From: CAZPKH01 sp964407165
GTDB taxonomy: Bacteria > Bacteroidota > Bacteroidia > Bacteroidales > Muribaculaceae
Direction of reading: 5' to 3'
Length of the DNA: 23,936 nt
NCBI GenBank assembly: GCA_964407165.1
Contig: CAYOUJ010000035.1
Span: 1-23,936 of the forward strand
Shown: piece after piece, positions 1 through 6,251 of the stretch
Position numbering within the stretch: the first letter of the stretch is position 1
How the letters are laid out: each line of letters starts with the position of its first letter
The notes under the pieces: generated by a model
What the model was told of the DNA's origin: nothing
The model's database searches: none
What the model saw: only the letters and a program-made list of their open reading frames with translations
Made by a program: the position numbers and the translations under genes

Positions 1-103
1 GTACAACTAACACTCCATTTAACAATTTTTATGCACCGAAAAAATCTGCTGTCCCTTATTTTCCCGGTCTGTTCGGTCGGTTTGGCCAATGACACACGCA
101 CAA

Positions 104-137
104 AAAAGCATTGCCGTTTTCGTCCGTCAATGCTTTT
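104..137 (-). terminator. Intrinsic terminator downstream of ligA
   Basis: A 10-bp perfect inverted repeat (AAAAGCATTG at 104-113, CAATGCTTTT at 128-137) has a 14-nt loop. Read on the minus strand the stem is followed by a run of six T. It lies 27 bp past the ligA stop, as expected for a Rho-independent terminator of that gene. The bases from 1 to 103 show nothing else I can support. Confidence 0.8.
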
Positions 138-163
138 GTCATTCTCTTTGCCTGCTTCTTCTT

Positions 164-2164
164 TTATTTGATCATCTGCAGGAACTGGTCTTCGGAGATG
201 ATGGGGATGCCGAGGCGAGTGGCTTTCTCGAGCTTGGCGGGGCCCATGTTTTCGCCTGCAAGGACATAGTTGGTCTTCTTGGAGATGCTGCCCACGTTTT
301 TGCCGCCGTTCTGCTCGATGAGCTCTTTGTACTCGTCGCGGGAGTGGTGTGTGAAGGTACCGCTGATGACAATGGAGGCGCCTTGCAACTTGTCTGTGCG
401 CCCCTCCAACTTGTCGGCCGAAATTGCCATCTGCACGCCGGCGGCGCGCAGGCGCTCGACTGTCTCGCGGTTGCTCTCCACGGCGAAGTACTCGCGGATG
501 GCCCGAGCGATGCGCGGGCCGATGTCTTCGATGGCCTCGAGTTGCTCCTGCGAGGCGGCCATGAGGGTGTCGATGTCGCCGACGGCGCGGGCAAGCTTCT
601 TGGCTGATGTTTCGCCGACGAAGGGTATCGACAGTGCGTATACGACGCGCTCGAAGGGCACCGTCAGGCTCTGCTCCAGTCCGCGCATGATGCGTTGCGC
701 GCTAAGGTCGCCGAAGCGGTCGAGGCACGCTAACTTGTCGGCCGTCAGGGTGTATAGGTCGGCGACATTGCGCACAAGACCCTCGCGGAAGAGCAGCTCG
801 GCGGTCTCCTCCCCTATTCCGTCTATGTCCATCATTCGACGGGCGGCGAAGTGCTCGATGCGGCCGACTATCTGCGGGGGACACTCGTAGCGGTTGGGGC
901 AGAACCAAGCGGCCTCACCCTCGACGCGCTGTAGCTCAGTGCCGCAGTCGGGGCAGCGGGTGATGAACTGCACGGGCCGCTGCGTGGGGTCGCGGTGGCT
1001 CATGTCGACGCCGGTGATCTTGGGGATGATCTCGCCGCCCTTCTCGACATAGAGCCAGTCGTGGTGGTGTATGTCGAGCGAGCGGATGATGTCTTCGTTG
1101 TGGAGGGAGGCGCGCTTTACTATGGTGCCGCTGAGCTGCACCGGCTCGAGGTTAGCCACCGGAGTGACGACGCCGGTGCGACCGACTTCAAACGAGACGA
1201 AGCGCAGGGGTGTGCATGCGCGCTCCGCCTTGAACTTGTAGGCGATGGCCCAGCGGGGCGACTTGGCGGTGTAGCCGAGGTTGAGCTGCTGCCGCAGGTT
1301 GTTAACCTTGAAGACGAGGCCGTCGGTGGCGATCGGCAGCTCCTTGCGGGCAGTGTCCCAGTGCTGTATGTAACGGTCTACGTCATCGATGGAGCGCAGC
1401 AGCGTCATGGCGTCGCTGACCTTGAAGCCCCAGCGACGCAGGGCTAGCAGGTTGTCATAGTGGTTGTCGGAGGGGAGTGTGTCGCCGATGAGGAAGTAGA
1501 AGTAAGCGTCGAGGCCTCGGGAGGCGACGACGGCTGGGTTCTGCATTTTGAGGGTGCCGGAGGCGGCGTTGCGGGGGTTAGCAAACAGGGGCTCCTCGTT
1601 GTAGGCGCGCTCGGCGTTGAGGCGGTCAAACTCCTTCCACGGCAGCACGATCTCGCCGCGAACCTCAAACTCCTCGGGGAGGTAGGGGGCGCTGACCGTG
1701 AGAGGGATGCTGCGGATGGTCTTGACGTTGGCGGTGACGTCGTCGCCCTTGACGCCGTCGCCGCGGGTGACAGCGCGCACCATGCGGCCGTTGCGGTAGG
1801 TGATGGATATGGAGGTGCCGTCAAACTTCATCTCGCCCACCAGGTCGAACGGCTCTTCCCCAAGCCCCTCGCCGCACCGGCGCACGAAGTCGTTGACGTC
1901 GTCGATGCTGTAGGTATTGGCCAGGGAGAGCATGGGCCGCGCGTGGGTCACCTGGGTAAACCCCTTTGTCAGGTCGCTGCCCACGCGGTGGGTCGGCGAC
2001 AGGGGGTCGTCAAGCTCGGGGTGCTCGCGCTCCAGGCGCTCAAGCTCGTGCATCAGCTGGTCGAAGTCATAGTCGCTAATCTCTGGGGAGTTGAGCACGT
2101 AATAGTTATAGTTGTGGCGATTGATTTGGTCGCGCAGCTGCTGTATTGTCTCTTGCGGGGTCAT
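164..2164 (-). CDS. ligA: NAD-dependent DNA ligase LigA
   Basis: Seals nicks in duplex DNA in replication and repair, using NAD+ as the adenylate donor. The protein is 666 aa, the usual bacterial LigA length. Visible in order: an N-terminal NAD-binding domain (about 1-60); the adenylation domain with the motif KFDG, whose lysine is K113, the expected AMP-accepting residue; an OB-fold region with VGRTGVVTPVA; a four-cysteine zinc finger (C404, C407, C422, C428); helix-hairpin-helix repeats (about 440-580) including DIDGIGEETA and IEDIGPRIA; and a C-terminal BRCT domain (about 590-666) starting near GASIVISGTF. The gene is transcribed alone: a TAnnTTTG promoter lies upstream and a terminator downstream. 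Its leader carries a 32-bp perfect palindrome, annotated separately. The assignment is secure. Confidence 0.98.
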   Translation of the reverse strand: MTPQETIQQLRDQINRHNYNYYVLNSPEISDYDFDQLMHELERLEREHPELDDPLSPTHRVGSDLTKGFTQVTHARPMLSLANTYSIDDVNDFVRRCGEGLGEEPFDLVGEMKFDGTSISITYRNGRMVRAVTRGDGVKGDDVTANVKTIRSIPLTVSAPYLPEEFEVRGEIVLPWKEFDRLNAERAYNEEPLFANPRNAASGTLKMQNPAVVASRGLDAYFYFLIGDTLPSDNHYDNLLALRRWGFKVSDAMTLLRSIDDVDRYIQHWDTARKELPIATDGLVFKVNNLRQQLNLGYTAKSPRWAIAYKFKAERACTPLRFVSFEVGRTGVVTPVANLEPVQLSGTIVKRASLHNEDIIRSLDIHHHDWLYVEKGGEIIPKITGVDMSHRDPTQRPVQFITRCPDCGTELQRVEGEAAWFCPNRYECPPQIVGRIEHFAARRMMDIDGIGEETAELLFREGLVRNVADLYTLTADKLACLDRFGDLSAQRIMRGLEQSLTVPFERVVYALSIPFVGETSAKKLARAVGDIDTLMAASQEQLEAIEDIGPRIARAIREYFAVESNRETVERLRAAGVQMAISADKLEGRTDKLQGASIVISGTFTHHSRDEYKELIEQNGGKNVGSISKKTNYVLAGENMGPAKLEKATRLGIPIISEDQFLQMIK

Positions 2165-2182
2165 AGTTTCAGGGTGATTGGT

Positions 2183-2214
2183 CTTTAACCGGTTAATCGA
2201 TTAACCGGTTAAAG
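2183..2214. repeat. 32-bp perfect palindrome made of TTAA-containing octamers, in the ligA leader
   Basis: The 32 bases are identical to their own reverse complement. They also read as octamers from 2185: TTAACCGG, TTAATCGA, TTAACCGG, TTAAAGAG. The element starts 18 bp before the ligA start codon and lies downstream of the ligA promoter, so it would be transcribed as a near-loopless hairpin in the leader. A copy matching at 28 of 32 positions lies at 20619-20650. Confidence 0.9.
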
Positions 2215-2228
2215 AGTTTGTGTCGATG

Positions 2229-2259
2229 CAAATTTACAAAAACTTCTTAAAATTACAAC
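2229..2259 (-). promoter_or_regulatory. Bacteroidota-type promoter for ligA
   Basis: On the minus strand TAAATTTG (plus-strand 2229-2236) fits the -7 consensus TAnnTTTG. A GTTG at 2256-2259 lies 19 bp upstream as the -33 element. Transcription would start near 2222, giving a leader of roughly 58 nt that includes the 32-bp palindrome. Confidence 0.6.
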
Positions 2260-2282
2260 CACCGAGAGCGCGGAATTGTTAT

Positions 2283-2354
2283 AGAGTAAACCGAGTAAAA
2301 GAGTTAATAAGTTAAAGAGTCAAAGAGTTACTCAGTTACTCAATTACTCAATAA
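2283..2354. repeat. Octamer tandem array upstream of the thioredoxin gene
   Basis: Nine consecutive 8-bp units can be read in phase: AGAGTAAA, CCGAGTAA, AAGAGTTA, ATAAGTTA, AAGAGTCA, AAGAGTTA, CTCAGTTA, CTCAATTA, CTCAATAA. The first part is rich in GAGTTA and the second in its near complement (TTACTC), so the halves can pair with each other. The array ends 11 bp before the start codon at 2366. I found no TAnnTTTG promoter for the thioredoxin gene in this spacer. Confidence 0.85.
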
Positions 2355-2365
2355 CTCATACAGCG

Positions 2366-2671
2366 ATGAAAGATTATAAGAAAGCGATAAACGAAACGCC
2401 GATGACGCTGGTGGAGTTCTACGCCACCTGGTGCCCCCACTGCCAGGCCATGGAGCCGGTGATGGACAATGTAAAGAAGCTGCTTTCCGGGCGCGCGGGC
2501 GTCCTGCAGTACGACATTGACAAATATAGCCAGCTGGCCGACGATGTGGAGATTGAGAGCGTCCCCACGTTCATACTCTACGACCACGGCGAAGAGGTGT
2601 GGCGCCGGAGCGGCGAAATGACCGCCAGCATGCTCCTGGCGCAAGTGCAGCACGAAACAGCCAGCAAGTGA
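2366..2671 (+). CDS. Small thioredoxin-family protein
   Basis: A 101-aa protein with a single thioredoxin fold. The active site is WCPHC (C23 and C26), preceded by the family's strand VEFYATW, with the expected cis-proline at P67 in SVPTF. It has no signal peptide or membrane segment, so it should act in the cytoplasm as a dithiol-disulfide reductant. The CPHC centre differs from the CGPC of housekeeping thioredoxins. CPHC is known from DsbA, but the size and the sequence around it are thioredoxin-like, so I do not name it trxA. The gene stands alone between two octamer arrays. The start codon is supported by a normal thioredoxin N-terminus right after it. Confidence 0.9.
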   Translation: MKDYKKAINETPMTLVEFYATWCPHCQAMEPVMDNVKKLLSGRAGVLQYDIDKYSQLADDVEIESVPTFILYDHGEEVWRRSGEMTASMLLAQVQHETASK

Positions 2672-2678
2672 CTCAAGG

Positions 2679-2758
2679 CTTTAAAGCTTTAGAGTATTAA
2701 AGCTTTAGAGTATTAAAGTATTAAAGTTTTAAAGTATTAAAGTTTTAAAGATTTAAAG
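2679..2758. repeat. Octamer tandem array (TATTAAAG family) after the thioredoxin gene
   Basis: Ten consecutive 8-bp units are in perfect phase: CTTTAAAG, CTTTAGAG, TATTAAAG, CTTTAGAG, TATTAAAG, TATTAAAG, TTTTAAAG, TATTAAAG, TTTTAAAG, ATTTAAAG. Several units (CTTTAAAG, and TTTAAA inside others) are self-complementary. The array starts 8 bp after the thioredoxin stop codon and ends 12 bp before the ATG of the small ORF at 2771. Confidence 0.9.
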
Positions 2759-2770
2759 AGATAATACACC

Positions 2771-2860
2771 ATGAAAAGATTGATTGACAAATTATTAGGG
2801 CTGCTTGCTCCGAAGCCGCAGCCGCAGCCGCAACCCATCCCAGTGCGCGTCCGCCGATAA
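2771..2860 (+). CDS. Possible 29-aa proline- and arginine-ended small protein
   Basis: ATG to TAA encodes 29 residues. A short amphipathic or hydrophobic start (MKRLIDKLLGLLA) is followed by KPQPQPQPIP and a basic end VRVRR. It lies between an octamer array and a strong terminator, as a short transcribed gene would. I do not recognise a named family. The orderly composition (helix, Pro-Gln spacer, basic tail) argues mildly for a real small protein, but a chance ORF cannot be excluded. The rest of the spacer, 2861-3002, holds overlapping short open frames on both strands with no support. Confidence 0.45.
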   Translation: MKRLIDKLLGLLAPKPQPQPQPIPVRVRR

Positions 2861-3002
2861 ATGCATACGGCGGGGGCATGGGTGCAAGCCCAAAGAGTGA
2901 CATCAAACTCTGCTGCACGCGCTGCAGCCATCGTGGTAAGGCCTTCTTAAAAGACCACAGGAGCCATGCTCCTGCGAATACCCGCCCCCGTCGCACCAAC
3001 AA

Positions 3003-3035
3003 GGGGCTGCGTCACAGTAAGACGCAGCCCCTTTT
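3003..3035 (+). terminator. Strong intrinsic terminator
   Basis: An 11-bp perfect GC-rich stem (GGGGCTGCGTC at 3003-3013, GACGCAGCCCC at 3021-3031) has a 7-nt loop and is followed on the plus strand by TTTT. It closes the thioredoxin/small-ORF region and faces the convergent gene at 3054-4104. Confidence 0.85.
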
Positions 3036-3053
3036 CTTGTGTGGACAACTCAT

Positions 3054-4104
3054 TTAGAATGATATATTGAACTTGTATCCCAGGGTTATCAGGATATTTT
3101 GCTCGTAAATCTTGCCGTTTTTCTCAAGCTTGGTCAGACCGCGTTGATAGGCTGCGCTTATCATAAAGTTTTGATACTCGTAACCTATGCATACATTTAT
3201 GCCCACGCCGAATTTTTTGAAGTTGCTAAGACTCCCTTCTCCTATATCGGTTGAATCATCGATTTTCCCTGTCTCTGAGCTATGTATATCAGAATACGTT
3301 CTTTCGTAACCTTTGGCTTTAAGAGAGCCGTTTAACGCGTAAGTCAAGTAAGGACCAACCTGACCGAAGAAGCCATTATAACGATAACCGATAGAGATGG
3401 GAATGTCGAGGTTTAATGTGTTCATTTTATAAGCAACTTCTTTGTCATAGTTGTCACCATCATCTGACCAGTAAGGGCCACTTGATATTACAACATCTTT
3501 CTTATATCCCTTCTGGCCCACACCTATGCCTATCTCGGCATAAATGTTGTCATAGAATGTATAACCGGCAAAGACACCTGCATGGAAACCGCACTTCATG
3601 TCGGCATCTGCATCCTTGCCGACATAGTCGACGAGCGACAGACCGGCTCTCACACCCGCATAAAGAGGCGATTCGTCGGAGCGGGTGGAGCGAGTGGGCG
3701 TAGNNNNNNNNNNNNNNNNNNNNNNNNNNNNNNNNNNNNNNNNNNNNNNNNNNNNNNNNNNNNNNNNNNNNNNNNNNNNNNNNNNNNNNNNNNNNNNNNN
3801 NNNTAGGCGTAGTAGGCGTAGTAGGCGTAGTAGGCGTAGTAGGCGTAGTAGGCGTAGTAGGCGTAGTGGGTGTAGCAGTCTTCGTGCCGCGTGAAGTGCC
3901 GCTGTTGTTGGTTTTCTTAAAGATGTTCTGGGCTGTGAGTGCCTCGTTTTCGACGGTTACGTTAGCGGCGTCATCATCGTAAGATGTCACGGCTTGGCTT
4001 CCATCGGTGTCGCCGGCAACGACAGCGTCAGAGTGTGAGACTTGTGCCAGAGAGGCGGCGCAGACCGTCAAGCTGACACACAAGAAGATTAAGAATCTTT
4101 TCAT
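3054..4104 (-). CDS. Secreted outer-membrane beta-barrel protein with Thr-Pro-Thr repeat, split by an assembly gap
   Basis: The N-terminal part (4104 down to 3804) has a signal peptide (MKRFLIFLCVSLTVCAASLA, then Q), an Asp/Val-rich linker and a (Thr-Pro-Thr)n tract. The C-terminal part (3703 down to 3054) begins TPTRSTRSDESPLYAGVRAG and continues as a porin-family barrel with alternating aromatic strands, ending in YKFNISF with the terminal Phe typical of outer-membrane proteins. The two parts are out of frame as drawn only because the gap is set to 100 N. Both edges lie in the same TPT tract, so I read one gene with a true gap length divisible by 3, and by 9 if the repeat is perfect. The GTG at 3651-3653 is an internal codon, not a start. 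The function of the barrel is unknown; it may be an adhesin or an anchor. Confidence 0.8.
3704..3803. other. Assembly gap of 100 N
   Basis: Exactly 100 N, a conventional placeholder length, inside a 9-bp tandem repeat that short-read assembly could not span. The true length is unknown. Confidence 0.98.
3804..3875. repeat. 9-bp coding tandem repeat (Thr-Pro-Thr)
   Basis: Seven perfect copies of TAGGCGTAG (minus strand CTACGCCTA) and one variant, TGGGTGTAG, run from the gap edge to 3875. A further partial copy (GGGCGTAG) touches the other edge of the gap. The left edge stops seven bases into a unit and the right edge supplies the missing two, so the array evidently continues through the gap in phase. 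Confidence 0.95.
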
Positions 4105-4384
4105 TGGTAAAAGATGTTTGAGATGAAACCCTAATCCCCGGAGGCCTCAAGTGTGTGTGCATAAGAAAGGTGCAGGGACTATATTCCTGTCAGTTCTCGA
4201 CTTTAACAGCCTTTTTCATAAAATTTGGCATTATGCTCTTTATTTGTTTATTTTTATGCAACAGGCTCTAAAAGTCAAAGGACAGATGCGAATAACACCT
4301 TATAAACATGTATTGTGCCTATTCAGGCCGGAGTCCGATTGGGCATGGAGACAGGCTCCCTTGTCTGCTCTTCAATGAGTATGA
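4105..4384 (-). other. Long spacer, probable 5' leader of the barrel gene
   Basis: About 280 bases without a convincing gene between the promoter at 4385-4414 and the start at 4104. Two very short minus-strand open frames occur (7 and 9 codons), as well as weak hairpins such as AGACA/TGTCT. The plus-strand open frame at 4151-4378 has no family resemblance and no promoter. If the promoter is real this is an unusually long leader. Confidence 0.45.
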
Positions 4385-4414
4385 CAAAGTTAGGCAAATT
4401 AATTAGCATACAAA
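4385..4414 (-). promoter_or_regulatory. Bacteroidota-type promoter upstream of the barrel gene
   Basis: On the minus strand TAACTTTG (plus 4385-4392) matches TAnnTTTG, and a TTTG at 4411-4414 lies 18 bp upstream. It points toward the barrel gene at 4104. The surrounding AT-rich stretch 4393-4470 also separates it from the convergent end of the previous unit. Confidence 0.6.
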
Positions 4415-4470
4415 AATTATTTTACGAAAATTTTTTCAATTAACCTTGATTTACAAATAAATCAACAAAT

Positions 4471-4761
4471 TTATTTGAGGCCGTAGAGGCGCGAGGAGCG
4501 GACGGTGAGGGGGGTGGGGACGTAGACGGTGGCGGGGATCTCGGTGGAGAAGGGTTGCACGCTGATTACCGTGCCGTCGTCGGCTACCTCGACGATGCCG
4601 GGGCGGAGGCAAGCCTCCCCCATCCCCCCCCTAAAGGGGGGGGCTTCCAAGCCTGAAGAGGCCTCTGCATGGGAGCCAAGAACTTGGGAAGCCCCCCCCC
4701 TTGGGGGGGGGATGGGGGGGGCTTGCTGGTCAGTGTATACTGTCGGGGAGAGGTAGCGCAT
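4471..4761 (-). CDS. Small ORF resembling an amidohydrolase N-terminal segment, carrying an in-frame palindromic insert
   Basis: Starting at MRYLSPTVYT (ATG at 4761), the frame runs 96 codons. Its first 12 residues and its last about 45 (from LRPGIVEVADDGTVISVQPF) look like one small domain, similar to the beta-rich N-terminus of amidohydrolase-like proteins. This is a weak resemblance and no catalytic residues are present. Between them 39 codons come entirely from a 117-bp palindromic element and give a low-complexity Pro/Gly segment. The start overlaps the DUF4296 gene by 32 bp, so translation may be coupled. Without the insert the protein would be about 57 aa. It could be a real small protein disrupted or extended by the element, or a remnant of a longer gene. 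Confidence 0.5.
   Translation of the reverse strand: MRYLSPTVYTDQQAPPIPPPRGGASQVLGSHAEASSGLEAPPFRGGMGEACLRPGIVEVADDGTVISVQPFSTEIPATVYVPTPLTVRSSRLYGLK
4609..4725. repeat. 117-bp REPIN-like palindromic pair with G/C homopolymer tracts
   Basis: Two arms face each other: 4609-4647, beginning GCAAGCCTCCCCCATCCCCC, and 4686-4725, ending GGGGGGGCTTGC. Each arm is itself a small hairpin (C-run, AAAG or TTGG turn, G-run). The about 38-bp centre contains the palindrome AGAGGCCTCT. The outer ends GCAAGCC/GGCTTGC are exact complements. This is the architecture of paired repetitive extragenic palindromes. The length, 117, is a multiple of three, so the host frame stays open. Runs of seven to nine G or C invite slippage. 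Confidence 0.75.
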
Positions 4762-5560
4762 TGTCGGTGTCTTCGGTGGCTGACTGGCCGGCATGGACTC
4801 CGGCGCGGGTTATCTTGCGGTGCTGGCGCACCAGGGAGATGGAGTCGACATACATTGTCTCACCCTGCTCAGGCGAGTAGTTGATGCTCACGAGGACGTT
4901 GGCGGCGGTCTTTTCGGGGTTCTGCGTGAGGGAGATGTGGCTCCACCCGGGGGTGTTGGCGCTGCGGGCCACCACGTCGCGGGTGTCGTCGGTGTACTCG
5001 GTGACTATGACCACGCCGATGGCACGCTTGGGGTTAAGTGCCTTGAAGTTGAGGGTGTACGTGTCGCCCGGCTCCCACTTGGGATCCTTGGTAATGCGGT
5101 AGGAGATGAAGTCGGATGCGCCGAGGGTGTAGAATCGGCGGTGGCGCGGGAGCGTCCAGACATCCACGGAATCACCCTCGAGCGACACCTGGCGGTTGGG
5201 ATTCTCGACCACCTGGGTAGACATCGTGTTGGCCTGCGCCAGCCGCTTGTCGAGTATTTCGATGACCTCGTCATACACCTCCATGTATTTCTCGATATGG
5301 CGGCCGTACCAGGCCATCGACGAGTCGACCTGCTCGCGGGTGACGCCATGCTTACGGTATATAGACTCTTGCAGCAACAGTCGCATGGAGTCGGTGGCGA
5401 AGGTGGTGCGCTCAGAGTCGACCACGCCTTCCCCCTCGTGGATGTCGGCGAGGAGCCGCGCCATCTTGTGCTTCGACAGGATGCCATCGGGGGTGCTGCT
5501 GCACGCCGTGAGCAGCGCGACCAGCATCGTGAGCAATATGCAGTGGCGCAGATTACGCAT
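4730..5560 (-). CDS. DUF4296 domain lipoprotein
   Basis: I start this gene at ATG 5560, which gives MRNLRHCILLTMLVALLTAC, a clear lipoprotein signal with lipobox LTAC and C20 as the lipidated residue. An upstream ATG at 5593 would bury the signal behind 11 extra residues. From about residue 25 the sequence ILSKHKMARLLADIHEGEGVV and a charged helical region match the DUF4296 family of Bacteroidetes. The remaining half (about 130-276) is beta-rich and may be a separate domain that displays Ser/Thr-rich strands. The start overlaps the end of lspA by 8 bp (ATGCGTAA). LspA is the peptidase that would process this very lipoprotein, and the two genes are often neighbours in Bacteroidales. Molecular role unknown. 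Confidence 0.85.
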   Translation of the reverse strand: MRNLRHCILLTMLVALLTACSSTPDGILSKHKMARLLADIHEGEGVVDSERTTFATDSMRLLLQESIYRKHGVTREQVDSSMAWYGRHIEKYMEVYDEVIEILDKRLAQANTMSTQVVENPNRQVSLEGDSVDVWTLPRHRRFYTLGASDFISYRITKDPKWEPGDTYTLNFKALNPKRAIGVVIVTEYTDDTRDVVARSANTPGWSHISLTQNPEKTAANVLVSINYSPEQGETMYVDSISLVRQHRKITRAGVHAGQSATEDTDNALPLPDSIH

Positions 5561-6212
5561 CCGCCTCGGTGGTGTCGGGTTTGGGCTCACCATGCTCCTC
5601 GTCGTCGTGTCGGTGGCCGAAGGTGCGGGAGTAGAAGATGAGCAGGGCTATGATTCCGCAAGAGATGGCGGCATCGGCGAGGTTGAACACCGGCTGGAAG
5701 AAGGTGAAGTGCTCGCCGCCGCACCAGGGCATCCATTCGGGCCAGGTGAAGGAGAATAGGGGGAAGTAGAGCATGTCGACCACTTTGCCCATCATCATCG
5801 GTGCATATCCGCCATCGGCAGGGAAGAGCACGGCCACCTCGGGGGGCATGGGATTGTTGAAAATAACGCCGTAGAAGAGGCAGTCGATGATGTTGCCGGC
5901 GGCGCCGGCGGCGATGAGCGCCCAGCAGACTATGTAGCCGCGCTTGACCCACTCGCGGCCTCGTATCTTCACTATATACCAAATAATGGCGATGACGGCG
6001 ATGATGCGGAAGATGGTGAGAGCGAGCTTGCTGCCGATCTGCATGCCGAAGGCCATGCCGTTGTTTTCGATGAACAGCAAGTGAAACCAGGGGAAGATCT
6101 TGAGGTCTTCGCCCAGGAAGAAGTGGGTCTTGACCCAGATTTTGAGAGCCTGGTCAAGCAGGATGACAGCGACGATGATGATGGCGGCGATGGCGCCTTT
6201 CGACAGTTTCAA
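5553..6212 (-). CDS. lspA: Lipoprotein signal peptidase (signal peptidase II)
   Basis: Inner-membrane aspartyl protease that cuts prolipoproteins before the lipidated cysteine. The protein is 219 aa, longer than the about 165 aa of E. coli LspA because of an extra segment (about 118-145) between conserved blocks and an acidic C-terminal tail; Bacteroidetes LspA commonly has such an insert. Conserved motifs are ENNGMAFG, GAAGNIID, GKVVDM and FNLADAAI; D146 and D180 match the catalytic pair. Four membrane helices are evident. The only usable start is TTG at 6210-6212: no ATG precedes the conserved region and the frame upstream is closed by the traR stop codon. The whole spacer to traR is a heptamer array. 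Confidence 0.95.
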   Translation of the reverse strand: MKLSKGAIAAIIIVAVILLDQALKIWVKTHFFLGEDLKIFPWFHLLFIENNGMAFGMQIGSKLALTIFRIIAVIAIIWYIVKIRGREWVKRGYIVCWALIAAGAAGNIIDCLFYGVIFNNPMPPEVAVLFPADGGYAPMMMGKVVDMLYFPLFSFTWPEWMPWCGGEHFTFFQPVFNLADAAISCGIIALLIFYSRTFGHRHDDEEHGEPKPDTTEADA

Positions 6213-6251
6213 GTTCGTAGTTAGTAATTCGTAGCTCGTAGTTCGTAGTTA
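6213..6251. repeat. Heptamer array (GTTCGTA family) filling the traR-lspA spacer
   Basis: Units of 7 bp in phase: GTTCGTA, GTTAGTA, ATTCGTA, GCTCGTA, GTTCGTA and a partial GTTA. The array begins at the base next to the lspA TTG start and ends inside the traR stop codon (6249-6251), so it makes up the entire spacer. The same unit family forms the long hairpin at 19033-19117. Confidence 0.85.

Noticed and set aside
89..607. Plus-strand open frame over the 3' part of ligA
   Set aside because: It is antisense to a certain gene in G/C-rich coding DNA. It shows no family resemblance and would run across the ligA terminator.
2283..2758. CRISPR-like array
   Set aside because: Units are 8 bp with no spacers between repeats, there are no cas genes, and repeats are degenerate; these are tandem arrays, not CRISPR.
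2745..3002. Minus-strand 85-codon frame, and an overlapping plus-strand frame with CCTRC-type cysteines from 2878
   Set aside because: Neither has a promoter or recognisable domain. The plus-strand frame reads through the strong terminator at 3003-3035, and the minus-strand frame starts just inside it.
3651..3653. GTG as the start of a separate barrel gene
   Set aside because: The frame is open upstream into the Thr-Pro-Thr tract at the gap edge, and the signal peptide lies on the far side of the gap, so this is an internal Val codon of one gene.
4151..4378. 75-codon plus-strand frame in the spacer before the barrel gene
   Set aside because: No similarity to a known family, no promoter in its direction, and mixed composition typical of non-coding DNA.
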